Positions 28,901 to 36,087 of a stretch of 64,000 nt of DNA are shown in pieces. The translations under genes were made by a program, and so were the position numbers. The stretch lies in the NCBI RefSeq assembly GCF_017876405.1, contig NZ_JAGINW010000001.1:7081203-7145202 (forward strand), read 5' to 3'. The notes under the pieces are model-generated. The model was given only the letters and a program-made list of their open reading frames with translations. It did not search any database and had not been told where the DNA came from. The stretch comes from Kibdelosporangium banguiense (lineage in GTDB: Bacteria; Actinomycetota; Actinomycetes; Mycobacteriales; Pseudonocardiaceae). Within the stretch, counting starts at the first letter, position 1; each line of letters starts with the position of its first letter.

Positions 28901-31900
28901 TCCGGCGGCGAGACCCGCAAGACCTACGACCAGTTCGGCCGTCCGATCACGTCGACCTCCATCGAGCTGCGGCCGAACCCGGCGGCGTACGAGACCAAGC
29001 TCGAGTACGACGCGGCGGGCAACCTCGCGAAGGCGACCTCGCCGAAGAACGAGGTCACCCAGTTCGGCTACGACCAGCTGGGGCAGCGCACCAGCGTCAC
29101 CGACCCGGCGGGCGTGGTCACGCAGTTCGGCTACGACTCGTTCGGCAACCAGGTCTACACGCGCGACGCCGAGGGCCGGGCCCAGTACAAGAAGCTCGAC
29201 CAGGCCGGCAACATGGTCGACGAGTTCTCGCTGAACAAGTCGGCACAGGTGATCGGCCGTCGTAGCTACACCTACGACATCGCAGGCAACCAGCTGACCG
29301 CCAGTGACGGGTACAGCAAGATCGCCAGGTTCACCTACGACTCGGCCGGGCAGCTGACCCAGCAGATCGAGCCGGTGACCGACACCGAGTCGATCACCAC
29401 GTCGTACGGCTACGACAGCTCCGGCAGGCGCACCCGTATCACCGACGGGCGTAACAACAGCACGTACTTCACGTACAACGCGCTGGGTAAGCCGGAATCC
29501 GTCATCGAGCCGTCCACCACCGCGCATCCTGCGGCGGGGGACAGGACCTGGACCGCGACATACGACGGCTCAGGCAAGCCGACCGTGCTGGCAAGCCCGG
29601 GTGGTGTGTCGAGAACCCGTACGTATGACGGTCTTGGCCGTCTGTCGAAGGAAACGGGCACAGGCGCGCAGTCGGCGACGCTGGACCGCGTAATCGAGTA
29701 CGACGCGGTCGGCCGTGCCACCAAGGTCAGCGCACCCAACGGTACGAACACCTACGAGTACAACGCTCGTGGCCTGATGACCTCGGCCACCGGCCCGTCG
29801 GGCGACGCGACGTTCGCCTACGACGAGCAGGGCCGCCTGGCGTCCCGTGTGGACGCTTCGGGCACGACCGGGTTCACCTACATCTCGGGCAGGCTCACGT
29901 CAGTCCAAGATGGACTCAGCGGTGCGAACATCGCGTTCGGCTACTCGCCGTCGGGCCGTCTCGAGACGATGAACTACGGCGGGGGCACGGTCCGCACCTT
30001 CGGGTACGACGACTTCGGCCGTGAGGCCTCGGACGTCACGAAGAACTCGGCAGGCGCGGTCGTCGCGTCGATCGCGTACGCCTACGACCTCAACCACCGC
30101 CTAGTGAAGAAGACCACCGCCGGCACGGTCGGTGCGGGGGAGCAGACGTACACGTACGACCAGTCGGGCCGTACGACCTCGTGGACCAACAACGGGACCA
30201 CCACGGAGTACGGCTGGGACGCGTCCGGCAACCGGATTCGTAACGGCGCAAAGACGGCCACGTACGACCAGCGCAACCGCGTTCAGTCCGACGGCGACTA
30301 CACGTACGCGTACACGCCTCGCGGCACGATGTCGTCGCGGACAAGCTCTGGCCTGACGGAGAACTTCAGCTTCGACGCGTTCGACCGGTTGATCTCCGTC
30401 GGGGCGGCCTCGTACACCTACGACGGTCTTGACCGTCCGGTTTTCCGTGGCGCGCAGCAGTTCCGCTACGCAGGCGCGGAGATGGACGCGGTATCCGACG
30501 GCACGGCGACGTACAGCCGTGGCGCCAGCGGTGAGTTGCTTTCGTTGGCACAGGGCGCGGACAAGCGTCTGTTGCTGTCCGACAAGCACGGTGACGTGAT
30601 CGGTGGGTTCGCTCCCGGGGCCGCGGCGCTCCAGGACTCGACCTCGTACGACCCGTGGGGCAACCGGACCGCCACGACTGGCACCAAGCGCAATGTCGGC
30701 TTCCAGGGCGACTGGACAGACCCCGACAGCGGCCAGGTCAACATGGGTGCCCGCTGGTACAACCCCGGTTCGGGGACGTTCACCAGCCGCGACACCGTGA
30801 CACAGGGCGGGCCGGGCTCCGCAGGCTTCAACCGGTACGCCTATGGCGTTGGCTCACCGCTGAACGGCTTCGACCCCGACGGCCACGGCTGGTTCAGCGA
30901 CGCCATCAGTTGGGTTGGTGACAACCTCAGCACTGTCGGCCACGCCGCGCTGGACGTCGCCGGCATGGTGCCCGGCCTCGGTGAGATCGCCGACGGCATC
31001 AACGGCGTGTGGTACCTCGCGGAGGGCAACTACGTCGACGCGGGCCTCTCGTTCGCCGGCATGATCCCGTTCGGCGGCTGGGGTGCGACCGCGGCCAAGT
31101 GGGGCAACCGCGCGTCCGACGCATTCCGCCGCGGCGACAACGTGCCCACACCCCGCACACCCGACGCGCCGCACAGCCGCCCCCGCGGTGGTCCCGACGG
31201 CCCCCACCCGAAGGCCAAGGGCGGCCCGGACGTCCCCAATGTCGGAAAGGCAGTCCCAGATCCACGCGCCCTGGCCCAAGCAGCCGCCAAGGCCGCCGCG
31301 GCCCGTGCCGCAGCAGCAGCCCGCGCAGCCTTCCAGGCAGCAGTCGCCCGAACCGCCAAGGCCAAGGCAGCCGTCGCGAAGGCCGTGAAGTCCAACCCGC
31401 TGCCGACCATGAAAGCGGCGCTGAAGCCGAGGATCGCCAACGCGTCGAGCATCATCTCGGCGGTCCCGAACGCTCCGGCCCGCATAGTCCAGGCCGCGGT
31501 ATCCAACGTCCAGGACCTCAACAAGGTCTACGAGACGATCAAGACCGCAATGCTCGGCGTGGGCAAGGAAGTAGTCAAGGAGGTCGTCCAGACCCAGGTC
31601 GCGGAAGTGCTGGCGACCTCAGGCCTGCCCTACGCCGAAGAACTGATGGCCCTGGCCGGCAACCGCAGGAAGAAGCCAGGCACAAAGGGCAAAGAGGCAA
31701 AGGCCGAGACCGCCTCCGGCGCGTCCTGCCGCGTGAGCTTCGACTCCCAGAGCTTCGACGGCTCAACCCCAGTCCTGATGGCGGACGGAACGCTGAAGCC
31801 GATCCGCGACCTCAAAGTCGGCGACTGGGTTCGCGCCACCGACCCGACAACCGGCGAAACAGGCGTCCGCGAGGTCACGGACACCCGCTCCCACCAGGCC

Positions 31901-32626
31901 GAACGCCTCCTGTACGAGGTCAAGACAGACAGCGGCGGCACTGTAGTGGCCACGGACGAACACCCATTCTGGGTCGAGTCCCTCCTAAAGTGGGTCCACG
32001 CCGAAGACCTGAAACCGGGCTACACCTTCGAGACAGCCGACCACAGGCCGGCAACAGTCACAGGTGTCCGTGCTCTGCAGCCAGACCGAAAGGTCTACAA
32101 CCTCACGGTTGATGGTCTGCACACGTACTACGTGCTCGCAGGCAGCCAGTCGGTCCTCGTCCACAACAGCCAGCCCGGCTGCCAGGACCCGCCGGATGCT
32201 GTCGACCACGCTGAGAAGGCACGCAAGGCCGCCCGGGACCGGGCAGACCAGGAGCAGGCGAAGCCGGGTGCCTCGGGCAAGACGAGGCCGACAAGCTCTG
32301 CGGGACTGGCGATTCCCGGTGTGGATCCCACGTTCAGCGGTGCCAGCATCAAGGGTGGTGGCGACCATCCCAACCTGGATCAGCGGGTCGTGGATGTCTA
32401 CAATCAAGTCCCGCGTGGCCAGCGAGCACCGAACAATCAACACATGCGCTGTGGAGAACCTGAGGCGCTGTCGAACGCATACCAGGTGTGCGACGACCTG
32501 GAAGGTGCCTACATGGCCTCCGTGGAGACACGCGCAGCAGGAAATGAGAAACATGGCACACGTAAAGCCGCTTGCAGTTCGTGTGCCTGGGTTCTGAACA
32601 AACTCGGTATCAATGAGGTGCAATAG
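22946..32626 (+). CDS. RHS polymorphic toxin with Hint and YwqJ-like deaminase C-terminus
   Basis: A 3226-residue protein from ATG 22946 (ribosome site GGGGGGAGA); the open frame extends back to 19991 but that part overlaps the divergent gene. In order: a membrane or signal segment (residues 12-33), a beta-rich N-terminal region, a DUF6531-type entry (DPMVGNYTTAAID, near 766), an inserted LamG domain (about 985-1205), YD repeats to about 2550, and the RHS core (GFQGDWTDPDSGQVNMGARWYNP). Then come an Ala/Lys-rich helix, a Hint domain (about 2934-3074, ending VLVHN) and a 150-residue toxin. The toxin carries CGE at 3169-3171 and CSSC at 3210-3213, the zinc ligands and catalytic Glu of a cytidine-deaminase fold. 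An immunity gene follows 2 bases later. Confidence 0.92.
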   Translation: MAGGRSARIRTPKFVLLGLFLVVTMVSGIVGPSFPWGSWFSGGPGGNLAAQLEKARAQASKQQWGTADGLPSESQSRDGNWGMPVSEQSKYANPAFKRVGDLTRNTAKVVAAPSTRTGFNSATSKEIPEQRGRNERTYRNTDGTRTTEFSSTPVNFKRPDGTWAPVDPSLTIEGSGWRNRGDQTEVRIGGSSASPDLVTVRLDAQHEFGYSLRGARAVQGQANGTTVTYQGVADGVDLKLESLAGGVKETIVLTGPKSARSWVFPLRLKGLTAKLVDGAISLVGQDGKERAQIPAGYMIDSTPATDTTGPASSQGVRYELIDNGQSLKVTVDSAWLDDPARAYPVLVDPSVVEIRGTQSRTVGSGTANNPSELLIGRSGSTQYTSFVAFPDVRAKLGNHKIFGAALSLVNFDSTTCAPQPMSVHPVSGSWPASGAPGFGSAIGGASFSHGFIKLGATRSSCPAAGELIDLGTGGQQLIQGWANGAANNGLALRAGNYGNGNGFKKFTGSNSANPPKLYITHSPYDARYVIDQPIPNPPVTRVQDGTVRIKVTNLGAQNWTKGAYALSYKLFDANTGALLATEHSADLPDGANIGRDQEVTFDAKIKARAEGVYTLDFSMRHNNVLFTDEQVAPARISLQIFNIPPVVSEQYPPSGHSTETLHPQLWAKGEDHENDPLQYRFEVCEKGADNNPVNCFDSGRLPNVYWTIPDGKLRWDKVYFWRTWLWDGKSESEGLKFSALLTSVPQPEVTSRLGNAPYTGNGLGFDPMVGNYTTAAIDASEATVGPELNVARTYNSLDTRGSLAFGTGWSSRYDMRVTPDADGSGNVIITYPDGQQVRFGRNPDGSYTPPPGRFATLTAIPESEAGGWKLIAKDRTIYTFRFDGVLKFVQDSAGRQAEMVYDINGKLWKAISRTSNRTLTFAWGPEGHIKEVRTDSVNGAPLTWIYRYDADRLLEACNPDGHCTRYQYGNGSRYRSTVLDSRPESYWRLGEGSGSQDANSQISVKLGKDKARYVGFADPNYAKGGALNGSDDRAAELNGNAHIRLPDQTVNKHRDLSIELWFQTSSTGPLVGYQDKAPGETPGAGVPMLYVGQDGKLRGQFWNGRIAPITSTGTVNDNNWHHVVLTGSLATQSLYLDGEKVGDSEGVIDHPRLEYVQIGSAHTVGAFPSIAAGRTHLAGLVDEAALYARPLGPNQVRAHYQARAGSGQMTTVTMPSMRVAASITYDNVNDRMREYIDGDGGRWQLGVPTVGGSEQNVIRTVRVVDPGGRPQYYDFDGIKGRILRQVTPIGTGPRPEDIVGRDCTTNPDGVVTCNGLVVSLGVRLYDYDESGFQTTITDEDGNKATLVHDDRGNVVTKTTCREVGNCQTTYQEYQQPTADQTDPKTDKLIATRDARSTGPAENSYRTVSEYTSFGDLAKETSPDGGSTFHTYTDGTSDAIGGGKEPARLLKGTTDPRGATIVNSYYSNGDLAQTVSPSGLRTTFTYDSLGRKLTATEYPEAHPNGVTTTYKYDKLGRVVEMTYPQTTNAVTGATSTEKAITEYDQDGNTTKATLVDSASPDAPRTSTFEFDDYGRMVKATGPEGNEASYGYDPFGNQVWAVDANGVKTVYSYTARNQVAQIRLVGWHGKSITPGATEVAPLDPETPLPDLILEANQYDHSGRLTVQVDAMGRRTNYFYYSDGLVKEIRVRADNKPETPETVIQQNTYDAAGNLTRQVGPGGKVSTHEIDATGRLAATTAEPDTLRRRTEYRYDLSGNITQVTRSGAHSNTGSFGASFSEVSEFEYDLSGRQIRESLRGPSGLVTSRTSYDQRDLVTKVVAPLGNVSGAVAADHTTEYRYDERGRTTTVIGSPAKAEENGQAATVVRPTKTTGYNAFGDVTDVRNPAGGVLRMVYDKGGRAVRTESPSYLPPGSSTPIVAAVTAKYDDLGRPIETTDPTGAVIRMYYDQRGRLVEKRDPKPDNRSEAGGSWRYSYTNTGELLSTTDPSGGETRKTYDQFGRPITSTSIELRPNPAAYETKLEYDAAGNLAKATSPKNEVTQFGYDQLGQRTSVTDPAGVVTQFGYDSFGNQVYTRDAEGRAQYKKLDQAGNMVDEFSLNKSAQVIGRRSYTYDIAGNQLTASDGYSKIARFTYDSAGQLTQQIEPVTDTESITTSYGYDSSGRRTRITDGRNNSTYFTYNALGKPESVIEPSTTAHPAAGDRTWTATYDGSGKPTVLASPGGVSRTRTYDGLGRLSKETGTGAQSATLDRVIEYDAVGRATKVSAPNGTNTYEYNARGLMTSATGPSGDATFAYDEQGRLASRVDASGTTGFTYISGRLTSVQDGLSGANIAFGYSPSGRLETMNYGGGTVRTFGYDDFGREASDVTKNSAGAVVASIAYAYDLNHRLVKKTTAGTVGAGEQTYTYDQSGRTTSWTNNGTTTEYGWDASGNRIRNGAKTATYDQRNRVQSDGDYTYAYTPRGTMSSRTSSGLTENFSFDAFDRLISVGAASYTYDGLDRPVFRGAQQFRYAGAEMDAVSDGTATYSRGASGELLSLAQGADKRLLLSDKHGDVIGGFAPGAAALQDSTSYDPWGNRTATTGTKRNVGFQGDWTDPDSGQVNMGARWYNPGSGTFTSRDTVTQGGPGSAGFNRYAYGVGSPLNGFDPDGHGWFSDAISWVGDNLSTVGHAALDVAGMVPGLGEIADGINGVWYLAEGNYVDAGLSFAGMIPFGGWGATAAKWGNRASDAFRRGDNVPTPRTPDAPHSRPRGGPDGPHPKAKGGPDVPNVGKAVPDPRALAQAAAKAAAARAAAAARAAFQAAVARTAKAKAAVAKAVKSNPLPTMKAALKPRIANASSIISAVPNAPARIVQAAVSNVQDLNKVYETIKTAMLGVGKEVVKEVVQTQVAEVLATSGLPYAEELMALAGNRRKKPGTKGKEAKAETASGASCRVSFDSQSFDGSTPVLMADGTLKPIRDLKVGDWVRATDPTTGETGVREVTDTRSHQAERLLYEVKTDSGGTVVATDEHPFWVESLLKWVHAEDLKPGYTFETADHRPATVTGVRALQPDRKVYNLTVDGLHTYYVLAGSQSVLVHNSQPGCQDPPDAVDHAEKARKAARDRADQEQAKPGASGKTRPTSSAGLAIPGVDPTFSGASIKGGGDHPNLDQRVVDVYNQVPRGQRAPNNQHMRCGEPEALSNAYQVCDDLEGAYMASVETRAAGNEKHGTRKAACSSCAWVLNKLGINEVQ

Positions 32627-32628
32627 GT

Positions 32629-33072
32629 ATGCAACCGGAGTCCAGGCAGCGCTGGTCCGCGGAAACCGACAAGGTACTGCGGGACGCGGGCTGGCGCCCT
32701 GGGCGAAAGGTGTCCACTGTGGAGTGGGAACGGACACTCGCCGACCATGGCGGTTTTCGGATTCACCCCGCGGCCAGAGAGTTCCTCGCCGAGTTCGGTG
32801 GACTGGAGGTCGGCGCGCGAGGACCGGGCAGGACAATGGCCAAGCTGGCATTCCGGCTCGATCCCGTCGCCGCCGAATGGGATGACGAGATCTTCGAAGT
32901 CCTCAGCGACGAGGCCGGGACATATCTGTTTCCGATCGGTGAGGCCGACCGGCGCAACAGTTATCTCGGCATGGCCGCGGACGGAAAGGTGTACATCGGC
33001 ATGGACACCGTGTCGCTGTTCGCGGCCGATGCCGAGGAGGCGTTGGAGAAGCTGGTCGAGGGAATCCAATGA
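32629..33072 (+). CDS. SUKH-3 family immunity protein
   Basis: A 147-residue cytosolic protein beginning two bases after the toxin stop, with its GAGGTG ribosome site inside the toxin's last codons, so translation is coupled. The pattern AGWRPGRKV, then FLAEFGGLEV, LDPVAAEWDDEIFEVLSDEAG, LFPIGEADRRNSYLGMAADGKVYIGMD and EEALEKLVEGI matches the SUKH-3 family as I know it. SUKH proteins neutralise nuclease and deaminase toxins of polymorphic systems. It should protect the producer and its kin from the YwqJ-like deaminase. Direct binding is inferred from position and family. Confidence 0.9.
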   Translation: MQPESRQRWSAETDKVLRDAGWRPGRKVSTVEWERTLADHGGFRIHPAAREFLAEFGGLEVGARGPGRTMAKLAFRLDPVAAEWDDEIFEVLSDEAGTYLFPIGEADRRNSYLGMAADGKVYIGMDTVSLFAADAEEALEKLVEGIQ

Positions 33073-33140
33073 CCAACGCCGGCCTTCGTGGGGATTTCTT
33101 TCTCGTCGCGCGGGGTGACACAGCCATCTAGGCTTGTGGC

Positions 33141-34127
33141 ATGGCTGGCGAGTTCAAGCGGGACCAGAACTACATCACGACGCGCATCACCGCGGACGGC
33201 CGGGACGGCTACCCGGTCGAGCCGGGCCGCTACCGGCTGGTGATCGCCCGGGCCTGTCCCTGGGCGAACCGGGCGGCGATCGTGCGCAGGCTGCTCGGCC
33301 TGGAGGATGTCCTCTCGATGGGGATCGCGGGGCCGGTGCACGATGAGCGGAGCTGGTCGTTCGACCTCGACCCGGGCGGCAAGGATCCGGTGCTGGGGAT
33401 CGAGCGGCTGCAGGAGGCGTTCTTCAAGCGGGATCCCGAGTATCCGCGGGGCATCACGGTTCCGGCCATTGTGGACATTCCGACCGGTCGGGTGGTGACG
33501 AACGACTTCGCTCAGATCACCCTCGACCTCGAAACCGAGTGGACCGCTCATCACCGGGAAGGTGCGCCCGACCTCTGTCCGGAGCGTCTTCGCGACGAGA
33601 TCGACGAGGTCGCGGTCAAGGTTTTCGGCGTTAACAACGGGGTCTACAAGTGCGGGTTCGCCAGTACGCAAGAGGCCTACGAGCAGGCGTACCGCGAACT
33701 GTGGGAGCGCCTGGACTGGTTCGAAGACCGGCTGAAGTCGCAGCGTTACCTGGTGGGGGACACCATCACTGAGGCCGATGTGCGGCTGTTTCCCTCGTTG
33801 GCGCGGTTCGATGCGGTCTATCACGGGCATTTCAAGTGCAATCGGCAGAAATTGATTGAAATGCCGGCTTTGTGGGCGTACACCCGCGATCTGTTCCAGA
33901 CGCCCGGGTTCGGTGACACGATCGACTTCGGGCAGATCAAGGAGCACTACTATGTGGTGCACCGCGTGGTGAACCCCTCCGGCATTGTGCCGCTGGGCCC
34001 TGATGTCAGCGGATGGCTTACTCCACATGGGAGGGAGCAGTTGGGCGGGCGGCCCTTCGGCGACGGCACACCTCCCGGCCCGCCGCCGCCTGCAGAGCGC
34101 GTACCTGATATCACGTCGCGAGGATGA
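33141..34127 (+). CDS. Xi-class glutathione S-transferase-like reductase (YqjG/ECM4 type)
   Basis: A 328-residue protein of the glutathionyl-hydroquinone reductase type. The active-site CPWA motif has Cys39 (ARACPWANRAAIVRRLLGLE). The N-terminal thioredoxin-like half contains VPAIVD and the C-terminal helical half contains YLVGDTITEADVRLFPSLARFDAVYHGHFKCN, typical of the family. Actinomycetes use mycothiol rather than glutathione, so the natural thiol is probably mycothiol (inference). It is a single gene with no co-directional partner. Its 3' end overlaps the convergent membrane-protein gene by 17 bases. Confidence 0.88.
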   Translation: MAGEFKRDQNYITTRITADGRDGYPVEPGRYRLVIARACPWANRAAIVRRLLGLEDVLSMGIAGPVHDERSWSFDLDPGGKDPVLGIERLQEAFFKRDPEYPRGITVPAIVDIPTGRVVTNDFAQITLDLETEWTAHHREGAPDLCPERLRDEIDEVAVKVFGVNNGVYKCGFASTQEAYEQAYRELWERLDWFEDRLKSQRYLVGDTITEADVRLFPSLARFDAVYHGHFKCNRQKLIEMPALWAYTRDLFQTPGFGDTIDFGQIKEHYYVVHRVVNPSGIVPLGPDVSGWLTPHGREQLGGRPFGDGTPPGPPPPAERVPDITSRG

Positions 34128-34593
34128 TGCAGACAAGCACCGAACCCGCTGTCGCCAAGGCAAAACGCGCCGCGATCACGTAGCGAGTCCACAATGGAAA
34201 CTCGCTTCCCGCAGCGCGGACCAGTGCTGCGGCGTCAACCTCGCGCGGTAACGCGGCCCTGACATAGCGCGTGGTGAACACCTCGCCGGGCATGATCACG
34301 CAGCCGAGAACGAACATGATCGGCTGAACGACCCACGACGCTGTCTCGTGCCCGGTCAAGGTGAACACCCCGATCACGGCGAAACACGCGGCGATCCCGA
34401 ACGCGATGACCAAGCTCGCGCGGCTCGCCCCGAAGTCGATTTTGTGCTGCTTCAGCACGCCCACGCAATGGCCCTGCCGCTGGATCTCCGCCTCGGCAGC
34501 CCGCTGTGCGCCCGGCCCGAACCGGCTCCCGACCAGCGGAATCACCACAAAAGTAGCGGCAACCAGGAACTGGACAGTCGCAGCCAGCGTCAT
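34111..34593 (-). CDS. Small multi-pass membrane protein, TetR-controlled
   Basis: A protein of about 160 residues with three or four hydrophobic helices (TVQFLVAATFVVIPLV, SLVIAFGIAACFAVIGVFTL, VQPIMFVLGCVIMPG, YVIAARFALATAGSVLVCIIL). No family is recognised. ATG 34593 is chosen because GGGGG stands 8 bases upstream; ATG 34608 is also possible. It is divergent from a TetR gene with a large perfect inverted repeat between them, so it is the obvious target of that regulator. A transport or stress-membrane role would fit but is not shown. Confidence 0.75.
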   Translation of the reverse strand: MTLAATVQFLVAATFVVIPLVGSRFGPGAQRAAEAEIQRQGHCVGVLKQHKIDFGASRASLVIAFGIAACFAVIGVFTLTGHETASWVVQPIMFVLGCVIMPGEVFTTRYVRAALPREVDAAALVRAAGSEFPLWTRYVIAARFALATAGSVLVCIILAT

Positions 34594-34616
34594 TGTCGTA
34601 ACCCCCATCGCTCCGG

Positions 34617-34670
34617 ACTTGCACACTGTTCAAGTCTGGAGAGTAGAACGAACTTGAACAGTGTGCAAGT
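34617..34670. promoter_or_regulatory. Double TetR operator, perfect 19-base inverted repeat
   Basis: The 19 bases at 34617-34635 (ACTTGCACACTGTTCAAGT) are the exact reverse complement of 34652-34670, with a 16-base spacer. Each copy is itself a near-palindrome (CTTG.ACA.TGT.CAAG), so the site reads as two TetR dimer operators covering both divergent promoters. A TACAAT at 34670-34675 is a plausible -10 box for the TetR gene. Confidence 0.85.
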
Positions 34671-34681
34671 ACAATCGCGGG

Positions 34682-35317
34682 GTGCCTCGTGAGACGCTGA
34701 CCAAGGACCAGATCGTCCAGGCCGCCATCGAGCTGCTGGACGCCGAAGGCCTCGACGGCCTGAGCATGCGCCAGCTCGGCAACCGCCTGAACTCGGCCGC
34801 GACCGCCGTCTACTGGCACGTGAAGAACAAGGACAACCTGGTGGTCCTGGCCGCCGACGCGGTCTGGTCCGAGGTCTCGCTGGCGGAGCTGAACGACTGG
34901 CGGACAGCGGCCACGACCATGGCCCACGACCTCTACGCAATGATCTTGCGCCACCCCTGGCTCGTCCCCGCCATGAGCACCCACATCCTTTACGGCCCAG
35001 GCAAAGCCCGCCACGACGACCACCTGCTCGCCGTCTTCGAAACCGCAGGCTTCACCGGCCGCGCGGTCACCGAGGCCGTCAACGTCGTCTTCACCTTCGT
35101 CCTCGGCACAGCCCTCGGCGCCTCAGCCGAGATCGCCTCCCGCCGCCGCACCCCCACCCTCGACGACACACTCATCGCCGAGATAACCCAGATCGCCGCC
35201 CAGTTCCCCCGCCTCAACGCCCACAGCCAGGGCTGGGACAGCCAGGACCCCCGCGACGCCCTCGACTCCGGCCTCACCACAATCCTCGACGGCCTGCAAA
35301 CCCGGCTCGACCAATGA
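34682..35317 (+). CDS. TetR/AcrR family regulator with tetracycline-repressor-like C-terminus
   Basis: A 211-residue protein. The HTH covers about residues 3-48 (LTKDQIVQAAIELLDAEG, then MRQLGNRLNSAATAVYWHVKNKDNL), the TetR-class sequence with YWHVKNK, and the C-terminal domain resembles TetR_C. The GTG at 34682 is preferred because the earlier GTG (34661) lies inside the operator. With a -10 box ending at 34675, transcription would begin at about the GTG itself, giving a leaderless mRNA. It likely represses itself and the divergent membrane protein. Confidence 0.9.
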   Translation: MPRETLTKDQIVQAAIELLDAEGLDGLSMRQLGNRLNSAATAVYWHVKNKDNLVVLAADAVWSEVSLAELNDWRTAATTMAHDLYAMILRHPWLVPAMSTHILYGPGKARHDDHLLAVFETAGFTGRAVTEAVNVVFTFVLGTALGASAEIASRRRTPTLDDTLIAEITQIAAQFPRLNAHSQGWDSQDPRDALDSGLTTILDGLQTRLDQ

Positions 35318-35327
35318 CAAGCAATTC

Positions 35328-36028
35328 CTACGCCGACAGGCGAGTCAGCCACTGGCGTGCGTCCGCCAAGCCCTTTTCGTTGTCGGCACTGCTTGTGATT
35401 CCGGTCAGGTCGCCGGCGATCAGCCGTCGCGCGAAGTAGTCGGCCTGCACTGCCCACCGGAACCGCAGCATGGTCGGCAATCCGTGCTCTACCTCGGTCT
35501 CGGTGACGGTCTGGCTCTCCAGGTAGGTCTCGATCAAGCCATCCGTATCGCCGACGTACATCACAGCTGATGCCAGGTCGTACAGGAGTGGACCACTGAT
35601 GGCTGAACTCCAGTCGATCAACCCGCATATGCCGGTCGCGTGGTCCAGGCGGAACGCCCCCGGAGCCGGATCGATGTGCAACAGGCCCCAGGAGAAAAAG
35701 GAAGGCTCAATCGCTACAGTTCCTCCCCTTCGACCCAGCTCAACAATGCGAGCGGAATCCCCTCGACGTCAACGACGATGTCGCCCTGCCGGGCCGGTGC
35801 GGGTAGGCCCGCCGGTATCCCCGCAGCCTCAACGTGACCGGCGAGGGTCAGGCCACCCACGAAGGAACGACGCGCCCCCGGCACAACGGCCTTGGCAACC
35901 CAACGCTCGCCGCCTGCGGTGACGAGCCACGTGGCCGAGTTCATGCCACCGTTGTTCACTTCCACCGACGCGTCGACGATGCCCCAATGGCCCGCCAGAC
36001 ACGATCGCAGTTGTGCTTTGTCAATCAT
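35328..36028 (-). pseudogene. Aminoglycoside phosphotransferase-like gene, internally deleted
   Basis: Two fragments of one kinase-fold protein are in different frames. The N-terminal part (36028 to 35714) begins MIDKAQLRSCLAGHWGI, keeps the nucleotide-site Lys in RWVAKAVVPG and stops at WVEGEEL. The C-terminal part (from about 35730 down to 35328) contains GLLHIDPAPGAFRLD and GLIDWSSAISGPLLYDLASAVMYVG, the catalytic-loop and metal regions of this family. The connecting region of roughly 60 residues present in intact homologues is missing. An internal deletion with frameshift is the simplest explanation, so the gene should be non-functional. Confidence 0.75.
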
Positions 36029-36087
36029 CCAGTGAAGTCAAACAGACCCATATCACGGACACGGTGGGGCGACCCTAGACTTCCGGC

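Noticed and set aside
24224..29527. 1767-residue open frame on the minus strand inside the RHS gene
   Set aside because: It is antisense to the YD-repeat region; the high GC and repeated codons keep the opposite frame open. Its composition (Arg, Val, Asp, Gly runs) has no domain pattern.
26000..30600. Regular repetition that could look like a CRISPR or satellite array
   Set aside because: It is protein-level YD repetition (GYD/YTYD units) in one open frame with variable unit length, without identical DNA repeats and unique spacers.
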